Below the pieces are notes generated by a model that was given only the letters and a program-made list of their open reading frames with translations, had not been told where the DNA came from and did no database searches. DNA of 47,500 bases from Glandiceps talaboti. Lineage: Eukaryota > Hemichordata > Enteropneusta > Spengelidae. The stretch covers positions 15,780,957 through 15,828,456 of the forward strand of contig NC_135564.1 in NCBI RefSeq assembly GCF_964340395.1, in the 5' to 3' direction. Below are positions 21,150 through 35,300 of this stretch, piece after piece. Each line of letters begins with the position of its first letter. Positions within the stretch are counted from its first letter, which is position 1. A program made the translations under genes and the position numbers.

Positions 21150-24100
21150 AGGTCAAACTTCACGCCTCCATCCCATTGTGAAATTAATTTAATCTCCATG
21201 TTAATGTTATTCAGCTATTCGAATCATTTTGCAAATAATAGATTGAATTGTGTTCCTGTCATCAAATATGAGCTATCATATCATATCACCATGATGTTTT
21301 AGTTAGGTAAACATTCATTAATTATGGAAGCTTGATGTGGTGATCCAAAAAATCCGTACCTGAAATTTGTACATGTAGCTGTTACCTTTGTATCCCCATG
21401 TAATCTGGGTAAAACGAAAGAAAGGATGAATCCATGTATATGTATGTGAGTAACCTTCGCATTTCTCACAATTCTACAACCTTCTCAAAACCAGTTGTGG
21501 ATACGATATCTGTTTTTGCTGAAATTGTGACCACCTAAGCTGATTTTTCTCCAAAAACTTAAAATAAAAGTGTTTAATTTTTCCCTAGCTGGGGAGAATA
21601 TTTACCTTCAAATGTGTAAATGCTTGATATTCAAAATTGAAGTTGTAGGTCTTGACCTAGATACCGTTTTATTCTAATTCACCTTCTTTTACCATTTGTG
21701 CCAATTGTCAACAGTATATCCAAACAGTACGGGTTTTTTTTGCACATAATAGGGCTTTAAGATGTCTTTATTTTTATGTCAATGTGTGGTATTTTCCAGT
21801 GTACTGTACTGTGAAGGAATGAACTTTTAGATATAAGAATTGCAAGAAAGGAACTTTTCAAATGTTTCTCTTTTAACTTTTATTGGCAACATTCATAGTC
21901 ATCAAAGCGTTTATGTAGAAATTGAACTCAGCAAAATCAAACCAAAGTATAATGTTGACAACAAATGATCCAAATCTTGTAGTCTATCAAAGTTGCTGAT
22001 TACTTTTAGCTGCGCCCAAATGTTTTGAATATGGCAACACTTGAAATAAACAACTTATCTGAATAGAGTTTATTGCAGTGTAAAAAGACTGGAACACTGG
22101 ATGTATGTCTGTCAGACACCGGACAGTGTAACAGACAGAAGACCGTTCCAGTTTCAATAATACTTGCATCCATTCAACAATCCATATTTTGCATACAAGT
22201 TCTCTAGATGATTCCAGTTGTGATTTTGCAATTGAAGGCTACATCTGTAAAGAGGTGACTCTCTATGATTTTGGTGATTTTGATTGGTTCACTTAATAAA
22301 TGCATGAGGCTGGGCACAGTAGACTTTGTATTTTTGTATATTTTGAAGATCACGCAATAATTGCAATGTATTATACAACTTCTAGTTTTTAAGTAAGAGA
22401 ACCTGTTTTGAAGTTTACAGTTGCCAAATATCTATTCACTGCCATGCTTTGCTATGTTTTCTATGCTTGACCCCTAATTTCTATGAAGTTGGCTATGCTT
22501 TGATCATCACAGACTGGGCCATACCAACTGATAATTCATTTGAGGGGTGACAAGTAACTTGACTAAGTCACAATTAACTTATTTTTTATCTTATGATCCT
22601 TGAATTTAGATTTTTGAACTGTTTCTGGTATTTTATCTACACAGGGTTAGTTTTTTCTTCTCAATTGCGTCAATACTTACCAAAAACAAAAGTAGTCTTT
22701 CATAATTTGTTGAAAAATCTCAATCTGTTATCATGAATAAACCAAAGTTTTACACTTTTACCCAATAAAGCAAGGGCAAACATATTTCTGGTATACATTT
22801 TATAAACTTTGCAAACGTAACACAATAAATTCAGCTTAAACTCCACAAAATAAATTATGTCTGTCTGTCTGTCTCTGCTTCATTTCAAGCATTTCTCTAA
22901 TCAAACACCATAGTTTACAGAATCTTAATCTAGTCATTAAAATCCTACCATGTATCAATTTTTTTAAAGTCATAATTATATGATAAATATTATCAGAGAG
23001 CAACTGAAAACTCAAAAACCAGTACAGATTTTGAATCTTAGTTATTTTTCATTTGATGGTTAATCAAATGCAAAGAGAAAAGTTGTTTGCCTTTTACCAA
23101 TTATACCTTATCTTATGTATGTAGCACTGGTGGACTTTTATACTTAACATTTGATGTAAATTCTCTTTTAGTGTGTAGTAGTTCAAAATTCTCTATTTTT
23201 GTATTGTACTTGTAGTGTTAGTTGGCCATTGTGGTACCGCCTGTGTCAATGATGGTGTCTTTTTAATGAAAAATAACATCAAGTTATTCGATTGGTGATT
23301 GGTTTACATTTACTTATTTGCATTTAAGATATGAGATGACACCTGGAAGGTAGTCATGTGATGTTTTACAATTCATTATAATGTTATAGACTTGCAAATG
23401 TATGCATTTATCTGACGCATGCCATTTCAGAGATATGTGATCGTTGTCTCCAATTATAGCTTGATATTTCTTAATTGTAATTCTGTAAGAAAGTGTTTAA
23501 ATCATTGCTATAATGTAGTCAATTTGACTATTAAGATACTAAATTTGAATGTGATTTTCTGAATGGCGTATGTGTATTGATTTAATGGAAATCTTGCGTA
23601 TGCATATTCAGATGTTTTTATAAAAAAAATCATGAAGAACTGGAACACCTTGTGTGTGACATTGATGTGTTTGATAGTTATGGTTACTGTACTCCAAACT
23701 GCACATCCCCTCTCTTCACATCATTCATGAAGAGTCACTTAGCTAACCCATCAACTATGTCATGTACTTAGATCATTGAGTATTTTAACACTAGACGTGG
23801 TTTTCAGATTCCTTACAATTATCAATTGGCCTAGATATCAATAAATTAGGGTCTACTAAGAAATTGAACATTTTTGTCGTTGAGTATGTTTATGCAACTT
23901 CACAAATCTGCAGGTTTTCGAGGGTGATCGCAGCCAGGCAGCCATCTATAGTTCCTTTGTACAAATGGCACCTATCATAGTGTACAATGAGCAATATTTG
24001 CATTCACTTTAACCAAGAAAATTGGGACACGGCAAACTTTATCAGAACTAAGCTATCCTTAAACACGTTCATCAGGTCGATAAAACGGTACTAATATTTT

Positions 24101-24280
24101 CTTGTACCATAAGGAAGAATTCTTATTACTTATAAGTCATGTTTCCAAGTTACTTTTTTTTGCAATCAGTGAATTAATATTAGACAGTGGACATTAATTT
24201 TCAGTTTTCTGTATACAGGACTGTTTCATCTGTATTGAAAAGAGTTATATATGCAAATGATTCATAACAACTAACAGTTT
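21150..24280. other. No gene seen
   Basis: AT-rich unique DNA between the 5' side of paralog A and the 3' side of paralog B. No domain-bearing frame, RNA gene or clear repeat was found, apart from a three-unit GTCT run at 22859. Confidence 0.55.
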
Positions 24281-24281
24281 T

Positions 24282-25547
24282 GCCCCTTAGGTCACTCGTT
24301 CTTTCCTTGGCTGAATGAATACAAATATTGGAGGATAACATCTAATTAAAAAAACAACAAAACAGAGATGGAGATAGAAAATATATTTGAGAACACTTAT
24401 CAACTTTATTAACGTTCTATATCTGTGTTAGAGTCACAACTAATGTTTTCATGACATATCTCTGAATAAATATAGATTACATGTAAAAATAAAAAAATAA
24501 AAATCACTTTCATTGCAGTTTATGCTTCTATTAGTACATTGTGTTGTACACAGTATAAGTGATATCTCTTGTAAAATACTCACTAAATATAAACAATTGA
24601 CTAGATGTCATTCACTTTAGTCATTTCCTCACTTTATTCTCCCCTATAAATTAAAAGTTGATAAAGTTGACTAGTTCTATCGATATAATACAAATTATAC
24701 ATTACAAAAATGTTGAATTAAAACAACAGTCATTGTACTTTCAATTTCCCCATTTCATAAAAACGCTGTATGTCTGTCATGAGTGGTTTTGTTTTAAACT
24801 AAAATTTGATCAAAACATCTCATTAAAATCTCTGAAAAGATCGAAAAATAATTAAATGTCATTAAATCATAACAACAAATTTCTAAAAAGAGAGACAAAT
24901 ACAATGTACATAACAAAACTGTACATTCTATAAACACGCAAGTTCGCCACCTTCACGAAGCGTGTCGTGTGTGTGAAGGATTGTTAGTCTGTGATGAATA
25001 TCGCCCTCTGTCGGATGAGACATGTGAGGGATTAGTTCTCCAGTACAACACTAGTGCAGGCACTGTACTGTGTCGCTGTGGTAAAGAATCGTTACATCTA
25101 GCGATAAAAACTGACATCGAGTGGAATTTTTTACATTGAATAAATGTGAAACACTTCAGTCAAAGTACAGGTAAGATAATTTACATGTCTTGCATACATC
25201 AAAATATAAAACAGAGATGACAACCTAATCGCAGTCTACACGATATAACGTTTACCGGGCTATAGTGTATTAGCCGGTCAATGTTGTTGTGTGCTGTGAT
25301 ATAAAAAAATGATTAAAAAAATTAAACATTCAAAAATATGCCTTGTACTAGTTTCCAAAATGGAAACTTTTAGTCACAATTTTATCACAAAATAACAACA
25401 TTATCCAAGTATGATAATGTTATGTCTGTCAAAATATGTACATCACTGCATAATAAAATTATGACATGTAATTTGTAAACATCTCCTTATTTTCAAGTTC
25501 AAAATCAAATTTAGATTTTCATATTCTACAATGTTGTCATCTCTGTT
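24282..25547 (-). other. 3' region of paralog B, near-identical to that of A
   Basis: This block aligns with 390-1633. Differences are sparse (about a dozen in the 24290-24890 part) and none is visible from about 24890 to 25315. It repeats the plus-strand open frame (24873-25139) and the AATAAA candidates on the minus strand (24633-24638). Homology begins abruptly at CCTTAGGTCACTCG, the loop side of the hairpin found whole at 301-443. Confidence 0.75.
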
Positions 25548-26356
25548 TTAACGATACAATATCTTTACACAGTGACCCCAACTCTCTGTCCATGCAATGA
25601 TGTCATCTGTAACAATAATGCTGTGTGGGTCATACACTTCACTGTCAGTTATTTGTGACACAAATTCACCCTGTGAATTAAATTTCAACAGTTTGCCCTT
25701 CTTTCTATAACCTTCACACACATACAAATTATCAAACTGATCCAGACAGAGTTGTTTAGGGGTCTGTAAGAGTTGATGGGTCAGTGTTGTGAGTTTGTTT
25801 AAATCTTTATCCAATATATGTATACAATGATTGTCATCGTCTGATATCATAAAGTGACCCTTTGTATTTACACAGATAGAGTGGAGACCCCAACCACCAC
25901 CAGTCAGTTGATGTGATGATTTAATAACTTTGTAGGATTTACCATCTATACAATGTACACAGCCATTCCAGTTATCTGTCATATAGATGTATCCCATTGA
26001 CAGACATACAGCATAGGGTGTGAAACGTTTACCCTGATATGTAAGTTGTAGAACTTTGATAATTTTACATTTCTCAGTACAAATCACCAGACTGTCATTA
26101 TTGAAATCAATAATATAGAATATATCATTATTAGACACAACGACATCAATAGGATTGAATGACTTATAAAATGAATTGAACTGAATTTCACTTTTACAAT
26201 TCAATTCACAATCCAACACTAAAATCCTAGAATTTTTACAATCACACAAAACAAAATCTCCATTATTCCTATGGAATAGTCCCCTAGGATGTTGAAGTTT
26301 TCCATGCTGTGTTCCTTCACCTGTGAATTTATGGATAGTGCCTTTCCGGGGCAATC
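25548..26356 (-). CDS. Paralog B coding exon 7: NHL-type beta-propeller and stop
   Basis: 809 bases, same length as in A. The acceptor is TTTCCTTTTGTTATTCCAG. The protein opens GLPRKGTIHKFTGEG and ends CVKILYR. Replaced residues cluster in loops, for example EEE to RKK after CEGY, PDGNNK to SDDDNH, and TDDNNN to IDFNND. Strand cores are unchanged. Confidence 0.88.
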
Positions 26357-29300
26357 CTGGAATAACAAAAGGAAAGGTCAAAGGTTAATTGGCAGACAAC
26401 AAGAATTATGATAAATTTTATGAAAAGTTGATTTTCTACAAAAGTTTTTGGTGTAAATTGAATGCAACTAGAGAGAATAATTGGCTTATATATACTAGAA
26501 TCATTACACTGTAACCATGGCAACATAAAATGATAAAAGTGTAATTATAGCTGTTTTTTAATTTAAATGCAACATTATACAACCAACATATTCTTTTTTA
26601 TTGTGGGGAGGTTGTGTTTGTTAGTTTGAGAAACTCAATCAATTTACTCCAGTGTATGTTTAATTGTCTTATTTTTCACAATTGTTTTATTTTATTTTAT
26701 TTTAAATTTTAATCATTTGGTACATGCTATTTGTATTACCAAAATTTATTGAAACAGAAAATGAAATTTAGTGTGTTCAATCTATTGATAACTGCACTCT
26801 GTAACCATGGTAATACGAAAAAGCTAAAGTATAAATAATTAGAAAATGTTTCAATATTTCACTTTGAACTTCATTTATTTTTATTATGACAGTGATCACT
26901 ATTTATTTATACTCTTTATGACTTTATGCAAGAGTTTGATGTTTGTTTGTAAAATATCAGATTTACTCCAGTAAATGTTTACATCTGTATTTTGCCGAAT
27001 TTTTTTGTTTGAAAGAATTAAAAACTAGTATAATCCTTAGTTTAACTTAGTGCTACGTAACCATAGCAACATGATTTTGAAATATTTAAAACTATTTTCA
27101 CAATAATCAAAATATCAATAATTTATGCAAAATAGACTGTTTGTTTGTTTGTTTGTTTGACTCTTGTTTACTACTTCAATAATTGTCCACCTTTCAGTTT
27201 CTTGCCTACTTTTTAAAAATATTGTTTGATTCCGATAATTATTTTGATTGTCTAGTCTTTCTGAAGTGTGAAAGTCATTAATACAATGTAACCATGGCAA
27301 CATAAAATGCATACCAAAGAAAATTGACTTTTTTTGTTTTAGATACAAATGTAGTACAAACAGTGTGTTTTAGTTTGTTAGTAAAATTTCAGCAGTGTTT
27401 GTTGGTGACTTCTTTAATTTTTAATTTTTTTTTCAATGTTATGAAAACTTTTTTTATTTTAGTTGTTGCCTGTCTGTATCATTCATTCATTCATTACGTT
27501 ACATGTTAAAATTTTTAGTAAGCTTATGAAGTGACCCCAATTAATTTTATACCAGTTTTATGGGATATGCTGTTTTAGGCTCCTGTGTTACTGGCTAGGT
27601 TTTTGTAATTTGGAAATCAAATGTGTCTTTGATAATCTGCATTGTTTGAAATTCACTGAGATTAGATAATGCTGTTGTGGTGTAAAATTCTGGCATTAGG
27701 TCTTCAGTTAAAATACATTGCTGTTTCCCTCAAACAATGGGTTTATTGTTCAGAGAATTCTTAAATTCTATTACCAGAAACAGTGAAATCAGACAAAAGT
27801 GACATTTATCTGGTATCTGTCTTGCTGACATCCAAGTATTGAGATAACAGTTTCATCATGTATAGAGGGCGCTGTTAATTTCAATGTGTGAAATCTGTCT
27901 AAAGATTTCTGTTACTGTACAATAAAATAGTTTTATATTTGTAAAGTAGTTTTACAGTAGTTTTAGATTTTTATTCTGAAATCACTGCAATTCTAATATA
28001 AACATTTGTCTACCTTGTCTTACAGATTTCTAGATTGTCTTTTAAAGATGTGAAATGTTTGCCAAGGTAGTCTAAAATTGCTTTAAACTCCAAATCTCCC
28101 CAACAGATGATACTACCAGTAGATGTGCTGACCTTTACTACATGTATATAATGATGCCATTTAACTTTTTAAGAACATATTTCAACCCTATGTAAGTTAT
28201 AAAGAATAGTTTCTGATACTTGATGGTGCTGTCTTGTAAAGCATGGATTGAGGTATTGTTTGAAATGGTCTGAATAGCCTAAAAATTGGCTGTAAGAGTA
28301 AAAACCCTCCAGGGCTTCTAGAGGGAGACCCCCTTGGATCCCCCACATGAGGTGGACATATCCCAGTTCAAGCTCTTCCCCTCTTACTGTCAAGATGCTA
28401 TCAAAGTATATTTCAAAAGTATTTCAACCCTGTGTAGTTGCTTTTAACATGTTGGTGCTGTCTTGTAAAGCTTGGAAATCATTGTCTTAAAGGGTCTGAA
28501 TAGTCTCAAAATTGACTTTTCAGAGTGAAAACCCTCCAAGACTTCTAGGGGAGACCCCCTAGGATCCCCCCACTACATGAGGTGTATATATACATCCCAG
28601 TCTCAAGCTCTTCCCCCTACCTCTTACTGTCAAGATGCTATCAAACTTAAAGGTGATTCAAAATGCTCACATTCACTATCGCTAATTTGCTAGACTACAT
28701 GTACATGTTTGTGAAATGCATTCTGGTTTTAAAACTTTTCAAAAGCATCTGCAAACACCTTAAAATGACCTTTTTTCAGTCACTTCCCTTCGGATTTACT
28801 TCGAGAGTTTTCGGGTATTTCCGGTCCCACCTAGTCCACGGGATTTTATGACGTCATAAGGAGACATGGTTAGCACGTAGCCTATGACGAGCGTAGTCAA
28901 CAGGTGAATAAAACTCAACAGCATTGTGAATACATTGCTGGTGGTTGTAATAGACATCAGTAAACAAAAACTACACTCTGCATGTCTTATTAACCAACAT
29001 TTACTGATATTTACTCACACTTTCTGACTAATTGTCAGTGTCTGTGGGTATAAATGCTAAAATATGATCTCCCCATATTATGGCAAAATAAATCAAAACG
29101 ATTAGATTAGATATATATAAACACTTGTAATGTCGGGTGCCGACAAGAAGCATTACGATACCGTCGTGACGTTTGACGGCATCCCCGGGCCAAGGACGGC
29201 ATATTTTAGCCCAATCGTACTCGCGTCGCCTTTTGAACAGTGCATTTAACAACAAAGTAAACATATTTCATCTTGAATAAATATACTAGCTATTAGAATA

Positions 29301-32300
29301 CCAATGGGAAACTTCAAGAAAGCGTATCGGGACATGTGCCACAATATATATTTGTTGGTCCCATAATACACTAATTGATTCGATTTGCTCCGAGCATATG
29401 GAAGTACGCTCCGAGTCATTGCATCATGTAAATGGAACTGTGACCAACCTAATTTTGTTGTCCATATATAAAATGAGCCTGACCTGTAAATTTTTCACAG
29501 TTTTCGTTGTGGTCTTGTATTGTCACATGTTTGGCTTGTGAACACAAGTTTACATCTATTATTGTCTAGGGCGTAATACTCTAGTCCGAGTCTGAAACCC
29601 ATATAAAACCTAAGAAACTCGCATCCGGGATCGGACAGAACAGAAGTAGGTCTCATCGACTTGTTGGGGACTCGAATTATTGCTTGTTTTTATCACGGTA
29701 TACAGGTGATTATTATATATCGGTAGAGGGGTAGTGTTGTCAAGTTTTGTGCAGTCACCGCGGCCGCGGCAGTATGCTTACACTAGGATAGTTCTGCCGA
29801 TCAAAGCTGAAGCAGTGTATGTACAATATTAATGTACGTATGGAATCGGGAGAGCACAGCGCACATTCGTGTCGGGTTAAATTTATCCACGTGTTGATGT
29901 AATCCATATTTATCAATCAGATATATTGTAAAATTCTTCAAGTCGTACAGAAATAACATCTCTAACTTCAAAACAAACCCTGAGAAACTGGACCGGACGT
30001 GGCTAGCCAAGTATCTAGTTGCAGGCTTTCTTTCATAACCATGTGCTGGGGTCACGACCTTGATTGCCGACGTCAATATTGTCCAATCATATTTAATATC
30101 ATGAACACATCGCGATATTTGATTTGTTGGTTTCCTAAACTGTATACTTCGAATACCATGATTCGTTACAGAATTCTTCTAATGAATATTAAATAGGCTT
30201 GTTGCATTAAATTAAGTGATATCGCAACAAGGGAAACCATTCAAGTTTTCTTCCAGACGAGTTGCTAAAGTCATGTAAATGACCGTTACAACACTAAACT
30301 CACGAAATTTCCTCAATTCTTTACAATTTTATTGCTGATAATATGGCAATCTAATAGCTAGTATATTTATTCAAGATAAATATGTTTACTTTGTTGCTAA
30401 ATGCGCTGTTCAAAAGGCGACATCAGTGAGTATAGTCGAGTATAGTGGGCTATAATATGCTGTCGACACCATGCCTGTCGAAGATATTGTAATGCTTCTC
30501 CTCGGCAAATAATTAAAAAAATCAGATAAATAAATTGAAACACGCGAGCGACATTACAAGTGTTTATGTATATCTACACTGTAGTCTAGCCGTTTTGATT
30601 TATTTTGCCATAATATGGGGAGATAATATTTTAGCATTTATACCCAGACACTGCCAATTAGTCAGAAAGTGTGAGTAAATATCGGTAAATGTTGGTTAAT
30701 AAGACATGTAGAGGGTAGTTTTTGTTTACTGATGTCTGTTACAACCACTAGCAATGTATTTTTTCACAATGCTGCTGAGTTTTGTTCACCTAGTGACTAT
30801 GCTCGTCATAGTCTTAGTGCTAACGTGTACCCCTTATGACGTCATAAAATCCCATGGTCTAGGTGGGACCGGAAATACCCGAAAACTCTCGAAGTAAATC
30901 CGAAGGGAAGTGACTGAAAAAAGGTCATTTTAAGGTGTTTGCAGACGCTTTTGAAAAGTTTTAAAACCAGAATGCATTTCACAAACATGTCGTCTAGCAA
31001 ATTAGCGATAGTGAATGTGAGCATTTTGAATCACCTTTAATATTTCAAAAATATTTTTTTTTTCTTTTTATATGTTGGTGCTGTCTTGTAAAACTTGGAA
31101 AATATTGCTTGAAAGGGCCTGAATAGTCTCAAAATTGACTTTTCAGAGTAAAAAACCTCCAGGGCTTCTAGGAGGAGACCCCCTAGGACCCTCCATAAGA
31201 GATATACACATTCCCTGTTCAAGATTTCCCATACCTTTAACTGTCAAGATGCTATTAAACTCCTTTTGGAATATATTTACCCTGTGTAGTCAATAATTAT
31301 AATTATGATAGTGCTAACCCAGGATCTTATAAAGTAGATGCAAGACAGTCAAGCAGTCCACACTGAGTCACAATCAAAAAATACCTGTCATGTGAATATT
31401 ATATATGGGGGGGGGGGGGCATAATGTTTTAGAATTAAGTGATAGGGGGGTCAGCCTGTTTTTAGTTTTACAGATAGGGGGTGGGGGGGTCTGACTTTTT
31501 GTCAGCCCAATTTAAGAATCCACCCCCCCCCCCCAGCTGAAGAAACTGACCGGTCCCTAACTGTCACATTACTTCATTCAGAAAAATAATTTATGAGTCT
31601 TTGTGGTTTACTGTTATTGAATTTAGTGTTGAACTTCAAAGATTATATGTGGTGAACATTAGAACAAATTGAACAAATTAGATGGAAATTGTCAACAAAA
31701 GGTGTCAGTGAACACCAATATCATGGTTGAAGTCTGCTAAAAGTGAATATACTTTGGTTTCTTTGTGTGGATGTGCTTGACAGACTTGTATTGTTAAGAG
31801 AGCCCAGGCATTGTACTATTTATTTTTAAACTTGTAATTTCTTTTACTTTTGCTGACATGTCACCTACTCTATTCTTATCAGTTTTAGAAGTAAGTGATA
31901 GGGGGGTCAGCCTGTTTTTGGTTTTACAGATGGGGGGGGGGGGGGGGTTAGTCGGCCCAATTTAAGAATCCCCCCCCCCCCCCGGCTGAAGAAACTGACC
32001 GGTCCCTAACTGTCACTTTAGTTCATTCAGAAAATCATTTATGAGTCTTTGTGGTTTACAGTTATTGAATCTAGTGTTGAACTTCAAAGATTATATGTGG
32101 TGAACATTAGAACAAATTAGGTGGAAATTCACAATTGTCAACAAAAGGTGTCGTTTTTGTCCAAAGAGTGAACACCAATATCATGGTTGAAGTCTGTTAA
32201 AGTGAATATACTTTGGTTTCTTTGTGTGGATGTGTTTGATAGACTTGTATTGTTAAGAGAGCCCGGCATTGTACTATTTATTTTTAAACTTGTAACTCTT

Positions 32301-35300
32301 TTACTTTTATCAAACAAACAAAGCATTTGTTATTTATGTAAGATTCAAGAATGAATAGTGAGATAATTGAGAATGTATAGACGAGTAAAACTAAACAGAA
32401 AGTTTCTCAAAATACTTTCGATTCAACTGAGGGAGGAAAAGGCTTGGGTGCTAATGAATTGGGGCAATGTGCCTGCTTCCATTCATAAAACTATTTAGGT
32501 ATTTGAAAGAAGCCCACTCAGTCCACCTATCTTGTTTCCTTGAATTCATAGGCTAGCAGCTGACATTAGGAAACTTTTTGATACATCAAGTTAATATAGA
32601 TGGCATCATGTAGTCAATATTTTGGTATACAGTGGGATAGTATTATCCTTTGGAAACATTTATGTGCAAGACATAAGTAGCATTGGATGTCACTCTTCCA
32701 TCACAACAATAGATGTACTAGTGGTACATAATAAAATTGTACAGTATATAGAAATCAAAACTATATTCATACAAAATATAGCACTGTAATATATCTGCTG
32801 ATTCTCCACTAATCTATATGGTCTGGATATGGGTTTTGCAGACTGAGGTTGTGTGGTGGAAGGGCCCTACTTTAGCAGTAAGCAGTACTACTGATGTCTG
32901 CTAAACCCATATCCGGGCTGTAAAGGTTTTATCATATACCTCATGTAGTGGCATGGAAACATCATTTGAATCTTATATTCATATAAATTGGCAATGCAAT
33001 ATTATTTTATTCACAGAAATGTCAAAATAGTGAATTAACAAAATGACATTGCTGAGCGAACGGATATCGATGAGCACACCACTTGCCATATTTGGGCAAA
33101 GTATGCCGGGCCATGATAGGTAAAATTATTGCCTGGGTTCGATGTGCATGCTCTCCATTCAATTGCATGGAAATCGATACTGGGTATATGATAAATTCCT
33201 TTTATAGTACAGATACCCGTGAATAAGTCCTAAATGGCCATCTTGTGTTCAGGCTGCTGTACAGTGCACTGACCCTATTAAGTTGGATGTATTGGTATAT
33301 GTCTATATATATATATATGTTTTAGTCTGCACATACCCTTATCATCAAGTCATCTGAAAGACCACACTGCTTTTTGATTTGATGATACTGATCTATAGAT
33401 GTAAACTCTATTACATGTATCTGAGTAGTAACTGATCTGGAGGTACTTCATAAATAATACAGTACACATACAATTGGCATGCCTCGTGAAAGGCACACTT
33501 AGTGCTTGTAATACATTTAACCCCTTGTAACAAACAGAAAAGTCAATGTCTTCCTTTAATCCATTTACGGACAATGGCACAATGTCACACAAGCTTAATA
33601 AATAAAATTAGTTCCTTTTGACCACCCCACCCCCTCCCCTCCCCATATATGAATGTTAACAAGCGTGATATCTTCACATTTATCTATGGTGTTAGTATAA
33701 CCATGGAGAAAACTGTAGTGGTCAAACCACTATGATTGATATATTGTATAACCACGGAGAAAAATAGTGGTCAACCCACTATGATTAATATATTGTATAA
33801 CCATGGTGAAAACTGTAGTGGTCAAACCACTATGATTGATACAATGTATAACCATGGTGAAAACTGTAGTGGTCAAACCACTATGATTGATACAATGTAT
33901 AACCATGGTGAAAACTGTAGTGGTCAAACCACTATGATTGATACAATGTATAACCATGGTGAAAACTGTAGTGGTCAAACTACTATGATTGATACAATGT
34001 ATAACCATGGTGAAAACTGTAGTGGTCAAACCACTATGATTGATACAATGTATAACCATGGTGAAAACTGTAGTGGTCAAACCACTATGATTGATACAAT
34101 GTATAACCATGGTGAAATTTATCTGTAGTGGTTAAACCACTATGATTGATACAAAGTAAAAACATGACAAACACATTAAAAAACTAAGATGGGGATCAGA
34201 ATTTATGACAGAAGGGAGGGGAAGGAGAAAATTAATTTAGTCAATGGTTTTATTTTCGCAGCCACATGATCTCAAAAGATTTCATGCCCCCCTCCAAACT
34301 GAACCCAAGAATTTTTGTAGCCCCTAGCCCCTCCCTCTCCTAGCCACACATTTTAATGTGTAATTATATATTACCCACAACAAAGACACCCACCCCCACC
34401 CCCACTCCTCTTCCTAGGTGGAAATCAACTTCAGCGTCCATGCATAACCATGAGTGATTTCTTTACAAATATATGTGGGCTTTGCAAAACAGATCTCATA
34501 TTGGCCTGTAATATTCATAGACATTGTATACTATTGACAAGTGGTAATCGTGGTGATAAATCGAAATATCAAAAATACTTGCTGAAATAGAATATATTTA
34601 TACTAAAAACATGGCGGCCATAACATTGAATGTCATTTGACACGTAGGAATATGTCAAAGGTTATTACTTGCGACGCGACGAAGCGGTTACACGGTGCAA
34701 CTCACGAAGCAACTCGAGAAGCAACTTGCGACGAGTCGCAAGGAAACCGATATGTCGATTTCCTTGCAACATCGCAAGACCCTGCGACGGGGCAAGTACA
34801 CGATGCAATTTGTCGCATGCGACGAATTGCATGGTGCGTTGCTAGTCGAGTTGCATCGTGTAACCGGGCCTTAAGAATTAACTCAACACTGAGGACACTA
34901 TACATGTAATGTACATATGGATAGAAAACTTGCTTGTGCAAAATTAATTACTGGAACCCTAGATTTTTACAATATTTTAATATTCAGCAAATCTTCTTTT
35001 ACATTTTGTATATATATACAGTAGTGTAGCCCCAACTGGCAACTATTGCAAACCTATAGGCTATCATGGTAATATCCTGTAGGGCCGGCTGCCATATTAC
35101 CGTTATATACACGGATCTCATAGGACAGGCTAATATCGATATATTGTCCTATAGGGTAAGTCTATAGTAACCACATTGTAGGTGTACATTGCAATCCTGT
35201 AGAGTCTCTGTAGTATCCATACAGAATAGTAATACATAACATGACTATAGAACCCATACTATGATCTTATAGAGGTCTATAGTGAAAGTTTCATCTAATA

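Noticed and set aside
33730-34128. Open frames of 126-130 codons on both strands
   Set aside because: They come from the 51-bp minisatellite, whose unit length is a multiple of three.
34637-34909. Two overlapping 79-90 codon frames
   Set aside because: They lie in a CpG-rich foldback element; the composition explains the absence of stops.
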